Source: Gammaproteobacteria bacterium
GTDB taxonomy: Bacteria; Pseudomonadota; Gammaproteobacteria; Pseudomonadales; Halieaceae
Assembly (NCBI GenBank): GCA_030431585.1
Contig: JAUIIQ010000008.1
Location: 1 to 38,337, forward strand
Length of the DNA: 38,337 nt
Reading direction: 5' to 3'
Shown here one piece after another: positions 18,579 through 26,555 of this stretch (the stretch's first letter is position 1; each line of letters begins with the position of its first letter). Position numbers and translations under genes: made by a program. Under the pieces are notes generated by a model. It had not been told where the DNA came from. It did not search any database and worked only from the letters and a program-made list of their open reading frames with translations.

Positions 18579-19760
18579 CTACAGGAACAGGTCCTGATTG
18601 TCCGCGCCCAGGGTGACGCCACCGAGGTTTCGGGCGAACGAGGTCGGGTTGTTGGCGACGTGAGCCCGCGCGGTGTGAATATCAAGGAATCGCTGCTGGA
18701 TTTCCGCTCCTGTAAATACCGAGGCACCGCCGGCGGAAGAGAACAGGCTGTCGATTACACCCATGGATTTTTCTATCACCAGTGAAGCCTGGTAGCGATA
18801 CTTGACGCGATCCGCGACCGGAACCTCTTCCCCGGCGTTGACGGCGGTCATCATCTCGTCGAAGTTGCGGTACAGCAGGGCTTCCATTTCGTCGATGGCA
18901 TTGACAGCCGCAGCCACGCGCTCCGTGGTGCTGGTGTCACCAGACAATTTGGTAGGGTCCCCGCTGGCCTTGCCCACCACGGCTTCACAGTAGAGCCTGA
19001 GCCCGGCTTTCGCGGCGCCAATTGCCGGGGTGGAGACCACCCTGATAAAGGTTTGCGCCCAGGGCAGCCGGTATAGCGGAGCACTGTCCGCGTCAATGCC
19101 GGGGTTGTTGCCGGTGAAGCCGTCGATCTGTTTGTGGGTGCGATAATCGGGTACAAACACGTCGTTCACAATGATGTCGTTGGACCCGGTGCCCTGCAGG
19201 CCCATGGAGTGCCAGGTATCCTCTATGCTGTAGTCAGCTTTTGGGACCAGGAAAGTGCGATAACCCTCACCGGGCACGATGGCGCCCAACAACACCCAGG
19301 TGCAATGGTCGCAGCCGGAACTCCAGCCCCAGCGGCCGCTCAGGCGAAAGCCGCCTTCAGCGGGTTCCACCTTGCCCAGTGGTGCGTAGGAGGAGGACAC
19401 CCGCGTGTGGATGTCGTCTCCCCAGACATCCTGTTGCGCCCGTTTGTCCATCAATGCCAGCTGAAACGCGTGTACCGCCACAATGCCGCTGGCCCAGGCT
19501 GTGGACATGCAGCCTTCGGCGATGCTGCATTGCATGCGGAAGAAGTCCTGGGGGTCTAGTTCATGGCCACCCCAGGCTCTGGGTTGCAGGGCCAAAAAGA
19601 AGCCAGCGTCCTGCAGCGCCTGAATATTTTCCATGGGCACCCTGCGCTCACGTCTGGCCTGCTCAGCGCGTTTGCGGAACTGTGGCTGGAGTGCGTTGAT
19701 GGCTTCAAGCATGGCGCTGGCCACATTCTGTTTGTTATCGATCGTCTCTGCAGCGGTCAT
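18579..19760 (-). CDS. HsaA-like flavin-dependent monooxygenase (acyl-CoA dehydrogenase fold)
   Basis: 393-residue protein closely resembling HsaA, the oxygenase component that hydroxylates the phenolic ring of 3-HSA in steroid degradation, and other two-component group D flavin monooxygenases. Shared motifs include GFFLALQPRAWGG (about 53-65), ISRVSSSYAPLG-like RVSSSYAPLG, WSSGCDHCTWVLLGA (about 144-158) and MGLQGTGSND (about 186-195). Length equals HsaA (394). It uses reduced flavin supplied by a separate reductase, not encoded in this window. The catalytic Glu of true acyl-CoA dehydrogenases is not apparent. ATG 19760 has GGGAG at proper distance. It is codirectional with the mutase genes upstream but separated from meaB by 142 bases, so it may have its own promoter. 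Substrate uncertain: a phenol, a steroid intermediate or another aromatic. Confidence 0.85.
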   Translation of the reverse strand: MTAAETIDNKQNVASAMLEAINALQPQFRKRAEQARRERRVPMENIQALQDAGFFLALQPRAWGGHELDPQDFFRMQCSIAEGCMSTAWASGIVAVHAFQLALMDKRAQQDVWGDDIHTRVSSSYAPLGKVEPAEGGFRLSGRWGWSSGCDHCTWVLLGAIVPGEGYRTFLVPKADYSIEDTWHSMGLQGTGSNDIIVNDVFVPDYRTHKQIDGFTGNNPGIDADSAPLYRLPWAQTFIRVVSTPAIGAAKAGLRLYCEAVVGKASGDPTKLSGDTSTTERVAAAVNAIDEMEALLYRNFDEMMTAVNAGEEVPVADRVKYRYQASLVIEKSMGVIDSLFSSAGGASVFTGAEIQQRFLDIHTARAHVANNPTSFARNLGGVTLGADNQDLFL

Positions 19761-19902
19761 TGGAGTCTCCCTCGACGGTTTGGTGTGTACTATTGGTACG
19801 CCGGGCCGAGGCAGCCGGTTTTAGCCCGTTTGAGGTAAATTTCGCGTCGAAAATGGCAGGAACAGTGTCAGATAACCGTCTATCGACAGGGCTCAGCCTG
19901 CT

Positions 19903-20862
19903 TCAGGGGGCTGAGGCCTGATCGCCCTGCAGCAGTTGCAGCAATACCCGCGTGGTTTCCTCGCTGCTCATGGTGCCTGCCGCAACACGCTCGGTGAGTC
20001 GTTGCCCTGCGCTGGAGGCTAGTGATGCGGCTGCCCTGGCGTCCAGTTCAGCGCGAATGCTTTTATTAGCAAGGCGCATACGCCGCGCCTGTCTCAGTGT
20101 GGCCAGGTCGCCATCCGCTTGCAGCTGCATGAAACGGGAGCAGATCGCCCCCCAGAGTTCATCTACACCGGAGCCATCGGTGGCCACCGTCTCAACGATA
20201 GTTGGCAGTGGCCGCCGGGCCAGCAGGCTCAGGGACTCCAGCAACTCGCGCCTGGTGCTGTCTGCGCCGGGACGGTCCGCCTTGTTGATTACAAACAGGT
20301 CGCCAGCCTCCGTAAGTCCTGCCTTGTTGGCCTGAAAGGTATCGCCCCAGCCGGGGTTCAGTGCCACCACCACCGTATCCGCAAGGTTCATGATATCGAG
20401 TTCAACCTGGCCAATACCCAGTGTTTCGATAATGATCACCGGCCAGTCGCAGGCGTCGAACAGCTGCACCGCGGTTGCGGTGGCCCGGGCGATGCCGCCC
20501 TGATCTCCGCGTGAGGCCATGGAGCGGATGAAAACGTTGGAGCCCGTGCTGGGGCCTTGCATACGGACCCGGTCACCCAGCAGTGCGCCCCGGGAAAACG
20601 GTGAGCTGGGGTCTACCGCCAGCACAGCGGCGCGCTCGTGGGTGCCCAGTGCTCTTGGCAGCAGTTGGTTGATCAGTGTCGATTTGCCGGCGCCGGGAGG
20701 GCCGGTGATGCCGATGATATGAGCCCGGCCTGCGTGTGGCGCCAGGTCTTGTGCCAGGCGCATGGCGAAGGCGCTATCGTTCTCAACGTTACTGAGCAGA
20801 CGGGCCAACGCCGCGCGTTTGCCAGCAATAGCGTCTTGCAGCAGGTTGTGTTCGCGGGTCAA
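19903..20862 (-). CDS. meaB: MeaB/ArgK-type G-protein chaperone for B12-dependent mutase
   Basis: P-loop GTPase of the MeaB/ArgK family, which loads and protects adenosylcobalamin in acyl-CoA mutases. Visible motifs: Walker A GPPGAGKST (residues 54-62), VDPSSPFSRGALLGDRVRM, RGDQGG, an ETLGIGQVELDI segment (ETVGVGQSE in most members) and the guanine-specificity motif NKAD. The frame is open up to 20955, but that part overlaps the mutase small-subunit gene and is an Arg/Pro-rich shadow. A TTG at 20862 gives 319 residues, the usual family length, though it has no clear ribosome binding site. It directly follows the small-subunit stop (20873), so it is translated from the same mRNA as the mutase. 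Confidence 0.9.
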   Translation of the reverse strand: MTREHNLLQDAIAGKRAALARLLSNVENDSAFAMRLAQDLAPHAGRAHIIGITGPPGAGKSTLINQLLPRALGTHERAAVLAVDPSSPFSRGALLGDRVRMQGPSTGSNVFIRSMASRGDQGGIARATATAVQLFDACDWPVIIIETLGIGQVELDIMNLADTVVVALNPGWGDTFQANKAGLTEAGDLFVINKADRPGADSTRRELLESLSLLARRPLPTIVETVATDGSGVDELWGAICSRFMQLQADGDLATLRQARRMRLANKSIRAELDARAAASLASSAGQRLTERVAAGTMSSEETTRVLLQLLQGDQASAP

Positions 20863-20872
20863 CGGGAACGGC

Positions 20873-21271
20873 TCAGGCGGGCGCCGTCGCGCCGGTGAGG
20901 CGATAGGCCGCGTCGACGATTTCCGCCAGCTGGGACCCTGGCGGGTATACCTCAACCCCTAATTCTTCCAACTGGCGTTTGGCATGGGGCGGCACCGTGC
21001 CGCCGGCGAATACCGGCAGGCCGGGGCGTGCTTCGTTGACGGCCCTGACGGCCCGCAGTGCAACATCAATGTGGCCGCCAATATTGAGCCCGACCAGATC
21101 CACGTCTTCATCGACTGCGGCGCGAACAATCTCGTCGGTATTGGCCATGCCGATCATAATGACTTCAAATCCTGCATCGCGCAGGGCGCGGGCTACCAGG
21201 GTAGGGCCGCGCCAGTGGCCATCCAGACCTGTCTTGGACATAAGGATGCGCTTTTGAGAAGGCTGATTCAT
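20873..21271 (-). CDS. B12-binding small subunit of acyl-CoA mutase
   Basis: 132-residue cobalamin-binding subunit with the same role as HcmB/IcmB or the C-terminal domain of methylmalonyl-CoA mutase. The base-off B12 motif is GLDGHWRG (His19 would coordinate cobalt), followed by the usual GLNIGGHID (for SxL) and FAGGTVP (for GG). It docks on the large subunit encoded just upstream, with a 10-base gap. ATG 21271 is preceded by AGGAGAA at ideal spacing; an earlier in-frame start at 21331 would fall inside the large-subunit gene and is not needed. The separate-subunit arrangement is that of isobutyryl- and 2-hydroxyisobutyryl-CoA mutases rather than of fused methylmalonyl-CoA mutase. Confidence 0.9.
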   Translation of the reverse strand: MNQPSQKRILMSKTGLDGHWRGPTLVARALRDAGFEVIMIGMANTDEIVRAAVDEDVDLVGLNIGGHIDVALRAVRAVNEARPGLPVFAGGTVPPHAKRQLEELGVEVYPPGSQLAEIVDAAYRLTGATAPA

Positions 21272-21281
21272 GCCCGTTCTC

Positions 21282-22913
21282 CTAGGTTTGTATGGGGGTG
21301 TTCCAGTCGCCGAAGACATCGCGGTAGACATCGCCTATTTCCCCCAGCGTGACATCCGCGTCCAGGGCGTCCAGCATAGCCGGCATGATGTTGTCGCTGC
21401 CGCGGCACACCGCCTCCAGATTTTTCAGAGCTGTTCCGGCGGCAGACTCGTGACGCGTGCGCAGCGTTTCGTGCAGGCGCTCGGTAGCGACGTCAAAGGC
21501 GTCGTCTGTGCCTACAAAGCCGTCCACCTCGTAGGGCGACTCGTCCTCGGTAGCGCAGGTTACGCCAACGATGTTGGCCTCCCCGGTTTCCATGGCCATA
21601 AACTCGTCATGCTGGTTTTCCGCAGCCCTGGCATGCAGCCAGCCTGAATCCAGGCAGGCCAGGTAGCCACCTGCTTTTTCGATTTCATCGAAAAACTCCC
21701 AGGCTTTTTCCATCAGCTGCGCGGTCAGTGTCTCGACGTAGTAAGAGCCGCCCAGTGGGTCGGTAACCGCGCAGAAGTTGGTCTCCTCCTGCAAGATCTG
21801 TTGCACGCGCAGGGACATCTGGTGGGCGTGCTCGGAGGGGATGGACAACGCTTCGTCGTAGCCGGAAACCCCCAGGGACTGCACGCCGCCCATTGCTGCG
21901 GCCAGTGCCATGAGCGTGCCACGCACAATATTGTTCAAGGGTTGCTGGTAGGTCATTTTTGAGCCGGCTGTTACGCAATGGACGCGCAGGTTTGCGGCCT
22001 TCGGATCGGTGATGTCGTAGCGTGAGCGCAGCAATTCGCTCCACATGACCCGCGCGGCGCGCATTTTGGCGGCCTCTTCAAAAATATGAATGGATGCGCG
22101 GAAGCTCACACCGGCACAGCCTTTGGCGGCCATCTGCATGTCCACGGTACCCCGGCGCTTCATCTCGTCCAGGTACTCCACCGCATTCGCAAACAGCGTA
22201 CCCAATTCCTGTGCGGGGTTGAGCCCGGTGTCGGCGGCGTTGTAGCCGGCTATCGACACAGGTACCCAGTAGGGCAGGTGTTGTCCACAGAATTCGATAA
22301 TGTCTGCGTTGAAGCGCAGGCCTGCGTCCGTGGGGATCTGCTGTTTGGTCACGCAGCCGAGGTAGGTGAGATTGAAGTCGCTCTGGCCAGTGCCGGCAAT
22401 TTTGTCCAGTTGGAAGCCGCGACGGCGAGCGACTGTCCAGTAGCCGGCCAGGGCGAACGGTGCGTGCTGCACCACGGCGCCTCCGGGATGGGCGAAGCTG
22501 GAATCCACCGGCAGGCCGTCCATGCAAATGGCGATGTCGCGCACGCTTTGCATCACGGCTCCGGTCAGGCCCACGTCCTCGCGGCGGGCGACCACGTCCG
22601 GGTGGTCAACGTTGTAACAGTGATCTGCCGTATTGCGATCGTGTTCCATGATGAAACCGGTTTCACCGTTTCTCAGCAGGAATTTGATTCGCTCGTTCTC
22701 GTCCTCGGGTTTGCCAAAGCCGCTGAGCTGGAATATACGCCAGGGCTTGCTGCGATAGCCTCCGGGGTGAAAACCGCGTTGGTAGGGGGCCTCTCCGGGG
22801 GCGATGTCTATGCGTTCGCGATGTGAGGCGGGGATGTCAGCTGCGGTGTAGAAGGGCTTCAGCTCAAATCCTGAGCTGGCTCTAATCACTTCAGGGGGAG
22901 TTTTGGCTTGCAT
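21282..22913 (-). CDS. Adenosylcobalamin-dependent acyl-CoA mutase, large subunit (unknown specificity)
   Basis: 543-residue TIM-barrel subunit of the methylmalonyl-CoA mutase family, which carries out radical carbon-skeleton rearrangement of acyl-CoA thioesters. The N-terminal CoA/substrate region reads RGFHPGGYRSKPWRIFQLSGFG (about 46-67), then GTGQSD (175-179) and VSIAGYNAADTG (219-230). Aligned by eye to methylmalonyl-CoA mutase, Tyr89 is Leu63, Ala116 is Glu90, Gln197 is kept (Gln177), Arg207 falls at Cys187 or a neighbour, and His244 is Asn225. The residues that hold a free carboxylate are thus gone. An acidic residue at the Ala116 position is otherwise known from 2-hydroxyisobutyryl-CoA mutase (Asp117). 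I infer a hydroxyacyl- or bulkier acyl-CoA substrate. ATG 22913 has GGAGGG upstream; an in-frame extension to 23069 is not supported. It is the first gene of the mutase-small subunit-meaB operon, divergent from the dehydrogenase. Confidence 0.9.
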   Translation of the reverse strand: MQAKTPPEVIRASSGFELKPFYTAADIPASHRERIDIAPGEAPYQRGFHPGGYRSKPWRIFQLSGFGKPEDENERIKFLLRNGETGFIMEHDRNTADHCYNVDHPDVVARREDVGLTGAVMQSVRDIAICMDGLPVDSSFAHPGGAVVQHAPFALAGYWTVARRRGFQLDKIAGTGQSDFNLTYLGCVTKQQIPTDAGLRFNADIIEFCGQHLPYWVPVSIAGYNAADTGLNPAQELGTLFANAVEYLDEMKRRGTVDMQMAAKGCAGVSFRASIHIFEEAAKMRAARVMWSELLRSRYDITDPKAANLRVHCVTAGSKMTYQQPLNNIVRGTLMALAAAMGGVQSLGVSGYDEALSIPSEHAHQMSLRVQQILQEETNFCAVTDPLGGSYYVETLTAQLMEKAWEFFDEIEKAGGYLACLDSGWLHARAAENQHDEFMAMETGEANIVGVTCATEDESPYEVDGFVGTDDAFDVATERLHETLRTRHESAAGTALKNLEAVCRGSDNIMPAMLDALDADVTLGEIGDVYRDVFGDWNTPIQT

Positions 22914-23047
22914 ATTATGGTGTCCCTCCACGATGAGATACCGACTATATATTTTTTTTACCCATGTTGCTAATGCTTTACCACATGTATTTCGCGTGCT
23001 AGTCTCCGGGCTAATAAACATAACGAAAGTCCGGTCTGGAGGTGGTT

Positions 23048-24226
23048 TTGGCCAATCCGAATGCATCACTACTGCAACTCACCGCGACTGAGCGCGTCTA
23101 CATGGGGCGTCCCGTCGCCGAGGCACTGGCTGAAGAGGTTGCGCTGTTGGGCAGCACCCGGGTATTCCTGCTGGTCAGTGGCTCGCTGCGCAATAACACT
23201 GATGAAATAAACCGAATCGAGGCGGCTCTCGGCGATCGGGTGGCGGCCGTGCACCATGGTATTCCTCCACACGCACCGCGCACTGCAGTATTGCAGGCGG
23301 CTGCTCTAGCGCGAGACGTCGCGGCGGACCTGATCGTGACAGTGGGCGGAGGTTCAGTGACTGACGCCGGCAAGATTGTCGCGCTGGCGCTGAAGCACGA
23401 TTTGCGTGAGCACGACGACCTGGAGCCCTACCACGTCTACGTCGATGAAGACGGCAACACCGTGAAGCCCCGGTTTGACGGGCCGGAGATTCGCGTTATC
23501 TGCTGCCCCACGACGCTCTCTGGCGGCGAATTCAATCCATTGAGCGGCGCGACTGACGAAAACATCGGGCACAAGCAGGGCTATGAACATTACCTGATGG
23601 CACCAGTAGCAATAGTACTGGACCCGGCATTGACCGTGCACACGCCCGAGTGGTTGTGGTTGTCCACTGGCGTGCGTTCCGTGGACCATGCGCTGGAAAC
23701 CCTGGGCTCTCTGGTTTCAGATTATTTCAGTGACGGGATAGCAGACAGCGCATTGCGACTCCTCGCCCAGGCCCTGCCCGCGGTAAAAGCTGATCCTGCT
23801 GACCTTGACGCGCGACTGCGCTGCCAGGTGGGTGCCTGGCAGTCCATGGTGCCTATAGTCGGCGGCGTGCCTATGGGGGCCAGTCATGCCATTGGCCATA
23901 TTCTCGGCGGTACCTGTGACGTGCCCCATGGCTACTGTTCCTGTGTCATGGCAGCCGCGGTGTTGCGTTTCAATGAGAGTGCCAATGGTCACCGTCAGCG
24001 GCGCATCAGCGAGTGCTTTGGACGCACTGACGAGGTGGCTGCCGATGTGGTTGATGAGTTTATCACCGGCCTTGGCATGCCGCGCAGCCTGGGTGATGTT
24101 GGCGTCACCGAAGATAAGCTCGATCATATCGCCGAGTACACCATGCTCGATTTCTGGGCGCGCACCAACCCACGGACCATCGAGAAACCGGCTGATGTTC
24201 GCCAGATTCTCGACACAGCCTTGTAA
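23048..24226 (+). CDS. Iron-containing alcohol dehydrogenase (maleylacetate reductase-like)
   Basis: 392-residue group III (iron-type) alcohol dehydrogenase. The N-terminal NAD(P)-binding domain contains GGGSVTDAGK (about 99-108) and CPTTLSGGEFNP. The C-terminal helical domain has likely metal ligands in RSVDHALE (Asp/His), ASHAIGH and VPHGYC. Family members interconvert alcohols and carbonyls with NAD(P)H; the maleylacetate reductase branch is the nearest by feel, but the substrate cannot be assigned. The start is taken as TTG 23048, five bases after GGAGG; a GTG at 23042 would overlap that ribosome binding site. First gene of a plus-strand operon (dehydrogenase, TetR, ligase, TonB receptor), back to back with the mutase operon, so it probably oxidises or reduces an intermediate of the same pathway. 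Confidence 0.88.
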   Translation: MANPNASLLQLTATERVYMGRPVAEALAEEVALLGSTRVFLLVSGSLRNNTDEINRIEAALGDRVAAVHHGIPPHAPRTAVLQAAALARDVAADLIVTVGGGSVTDAGKIVALALKHDLREHDDLEPYHVYVDEDGNTVKPRFDGPEIRVICCPTTLSGGEFNPLSGATDENIGHKQGYEHYLMAPVAIVLDPALTVHTPEWLWLSTGVRSVDHALETLGSLVSDYFSDGIADSALRLLAQALPAVKADPADLDARLRCQVGAWQSMVPIVGGVPMGASHAIGHILGGTCDVPHGYCSCVMAAAVLRFNESANGHRQRRISECFGRTDEVAADVVDEFITGLGMPRSLGDVGVTEDKLDHIAEYTMLDFWARTNPRTIEKPADVRQILDTAL

Positions 24227-24234
24227 GCCGCCTG

Positions 24235-24888
24235 ATGACCAAGCCTCAGTTACGCGAAATCAGCGCCGGGCCAGCGGGTCTGAAGGAGGAAATATCCGAC
24301 TTCAAGCGCCGACGCATCAGTGAAGAAGCCTGTCACCTGTTCTACGCCAACGGCTATGAAGGCGCTACTATCGACGCCATCGCCCAGCGTCTTGATGTCA
24401 CCAAGCCCTTCATCTATTCCTACTTCAAGAACAAGTCGGAACTGCTGTTCGAAATATCCCGCACCGGTATTGAGCTGTCGCTGGAGGCCATGCGACAGGC
24501 GGAGAACAAATCCGGGTCGCCAGCGGATCAGTTGAAACTGCTGGTTGACCGCGTGCTGCGTATTATCCTGGACTATCAGGAATACATCGTGGTCTACGAA
24601 CGGGAAGAGAAGAATCTCAGCTATGAGCAGGCGCGCACTATTCGCAAACAGCGCAGCCTGTTTGATCACCGCCTGGCTGCTCTATTGGAGGCTGGGTGCA
24701 AGAGTGGCGATTTCGCTATTCAAAACACGGCCATGACCGCCACCACTATTGGCGGAATGATGACCTGGGTGGCCTTTTGGTACTCCCCCGACGGGAAGTG
24801 GGCAGAGGCGGAGATTATCAGCCATGTCATGAGTATGGTTGGCTCCGTTGTGCGCTCGAATATCGCTGCCCCTGTTCCCGCAGGCTGA
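24235..24888 (+). CDS. TetR-family transcriptional regulator
   Basis: 217-residue repressor-like protein. The helix-turn-helix lies at about residues 26-70 (ISEEACHLFYANGYEGATIDAIAQRLDVTKPFIYSYFKNKSELL), the clear TetR signature. The C-terminal ligand-binding domain is all-helical and unassigned; acyl-CoA thioesters are common effectors when such genes sit beside CoA ligases. It starts eight bases after the dehydrogenase stop and ends 17 bases before the ligase, so it is embedded in the catabolic operon and probably autoregulates it and the divergent mutase operon. I did not find a convincing palindromic operator in 22914-23047. Confidence 0.92.
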   Translation: MTKPQLREISAGPAGLKEEISDFKRRRISEEACHLFYANGYEGATIDAIAQRLDVTKPFIYSYFKNKSELLFEISRTGIELSLEAMRQAENKSGSPADQLKLLVDRVLRIILDYQEYIVVYEREEKNLSYEQARTIRKQRSLFDHRLAALLEAGCKSGDFAIQNTAMTATTIGGMMTWVAFWYSPDGKWAEAEIISHVMSMVGSVVRSNIAAPVPAG

Positions 24889-24905
24889 ATAAACGCTGGA
24901 GAGAG

Positions 24906-26531
24906 ATGATGAGTGAAGTGCCTGAAACCACAGACCATCGAATTCCACCGCGCGACCACTGCGTTACGCGCTATCTGCTGCAGCGCTGGGATCGGGAGAT
25001 GCCGGAAAAGGTGTTCGCAGTGTTTGAAGATGGTGAGAGCTGGACCTACAGCGAAGTGCACGAGAAGGTGAGGCGACTCGCGGCGGGCTTCGCCGAGCAA
25101 GGTGTCTGCCGCGGAGATCATGTCGCCGTGTGGATGTTCGACGGTCGTGACGCGATCATTACCTTTTTCGCGATCAACTATCTGGGCGCCGTTTTCGTGC
25201 CTTTCAATACTGCCTACAAGGGTCACTTGCTCGAACACGTTCTGGAAAACTCGGACGCCAAAGTACTGGTCGCACATGCGCAACTGACAGAACGGCTGCA
25301 GCAGGTGGACAGGGCGCAGGTGAACCGCGTCATCAGTGTGGCAGGGGAGTCGCAATGCGAGGGCATTGCCAGTGTCAGTTTCGACGCCCTGCAGCAATTT
25401 GGCGACACAGTTCCCGAACTGGAGCGGCCGATCGAGCCCTGGGACACGCAGTCTATCATCTATACCTCTGGCACGACCGGCCCCTCCAAAGGTGTGCTGT
25501 CATCCTACCTGCATATTTTCACCAATGCTGGCCCGGAGACCTGGCACTTTGTTACCGGTGAGGACAGGTTCCTGATCAACATGCCTATTTTTCACATTGG
25601 CGGTATGGGTGTGATATTTGTCATGCTGGCACGCGGTGGCTCTATCGCGGTGATGGATGCTTTCGTCACGGAGAAGTTCTGGTCTTTCGTGCGCGACACG
25701 CAAACCACAGCGGTATTCCTGCTGGGAGTGATGGCTACCTTCCTGCTCAAGCAGCCAGCCGATGCGGGAGACCGTGACCACCAGGTCCGTACGGCGTTCA
25801 TGGTGCCGCTTACTGAGACTTGCGTTGAGTTTACGGAGCGCTTCGGGATCGACGTGTACACCATTTTCAATATGACCGAGATTTCCTCCCCAATCGTCTC
25901 CGAGCCCAATCCCACCCGAAGAGGGACCTGTGGCAAGGTGCGTCCCGGTGTTGACGTTCGCCTGGTGGATGAAAACGATTGCGAGGTGGCGACAGGCGAG
26001 GTGGGCGAGATGATGGTGCGCACTGACCGTCCCTGGGGTATGAACAGCGGCTATTACAAGCGCCCGGATGCCACCGCAGAGGCCTGGCGTAATGGTTGGT
26101 TTCACACCGGCGATTGCTTCCGTCAGGATGAGGCGGGGTACTTCTACTTTGTCGATCGCAAGAAGGATGCGATCCGTCGTCGCGGTGAAAATATATCGTC
26201 TTTCGAGGTGGAAGCCGAAGTCGTTGCCTACCCCGCCGTGCGAGAAGCTGCCGCCTATGGCGTGCCCTCGGCAATGGGCGAGGACGAGGTGATGGTGGCG
26301 CTAGCCCTTGTGGAGGGCAGTGATTTTGATGCTGCCGACCTGATGCAGTTTCTCGGCGAAAGAATGCCGTATTTCATGATTCCACGGTATATCCGGGTGA
26401 TGCCGGAATTACCTAAAACGCCCACTTCCAAGGTTCTGAAACACAAGCTGCGCGATGAAGGTGTCGGTGACGACACCTGGGACCGCGAAGCTCATGATAT
26501 CCGCTTCAAGCGCGACAAACTGACCAGTTAG
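24906..26531 (+). CDS. Acyl-CoA ligase (AMP-forming), carnitine-CoA ligase-like
   Basis: 541-residue ANL-superfamily enzyme that activates a carboxylic acid to its CoA thioester via an acyl-AMP. The P-loop-like IIYTSGTTGPSKG is at about 183-195, the adenine motif MTEISSP near 322, the hinge region HTGDCFRQDEAGYFYFVDRKKD at about 399-420, and the catalytic-Lys segment PKTPTSKVLKHKL near the C-terminus. Overall it resembles CaiC-type (crotonobetaine/carnitine) ligases. ATG 24906 (or the adjacent 24909) follows GGAGAG. A longer open frame from 24696 overlaps the TetR gene and is rejected. It very likely makes the substrate of the divergent B12 mutase, as the ligase does in 2-hydroxyisobutyrate degradation. 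No signal peptide; cytoplasmic. Confidence 0.9.
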   Translation: MMSEVPETTDHRIPPRDHCVTRYLLQRWDREMPEKVFAVFEDGESWTYSEVHEKVRRLAAGFAEQGVCRGDHVAVWMFDGRDAIITFFAINYLGAVFVPFNTAYKGHLLEHVLENSDAKVLVAHAQLTERLQQVDRAQVNRVISVAGESQCEGIASVSFDALQQFGDTVPELERPIEPWDTQSIIYTSGTTGPSKGVLSSYLHIFTNAGPETWHFVTGEDRFLINMPIFHIGGMGVIFVMLARGGSIAVMDAFVTEKFWSFVRDTQTTAVFLLGVMATFLLKQPADAGDRDHQVRTAFMVPLTETCVEFTERFGIDVYTIFNMTEISSPIVSEPNPTRRGTCGKVRPGVDVRLVDENDCEVATGEVGEMMVRTDRPWGMNSGYYKRPDATAEAWRNGWFHTGDCFRQDEAGYFYFVDRKKDAIRRRGENISSFEVEAEVVAYPAVREAAAYGVPSAMGEDEVMVALALVEGSDFDAADLMQFLGERMPYFMIPRYIRVMPELPKTPTSKVLKHKLRDEGVGDDTWDREAHDIRFKRDKLTS

Positions 26532-26555
26532 ATAACTCGAAGAGGCATAATAAAG

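Noticed and set aside
20863-20955. N-terminal extension of meaB
   Set aside because: Arg/Pro-rich translation of the mutase small-subunit gene in another frame; the shorter TTG start gives the normal family length.
22914-23047. TetR operator in the mutase/dehydrogenase divergent promoter
   Set aside because: A regulator site is expected here, but I found only short palindromes such as ACATGT and none convincing by eye.
22914-23069. N-terminal extension of the mutase large subunit
   Set aside because: It would run into the divergent dehydrogenase start; ATG 22913 has a good ribosome binding site and begins close to where family similarity starts.
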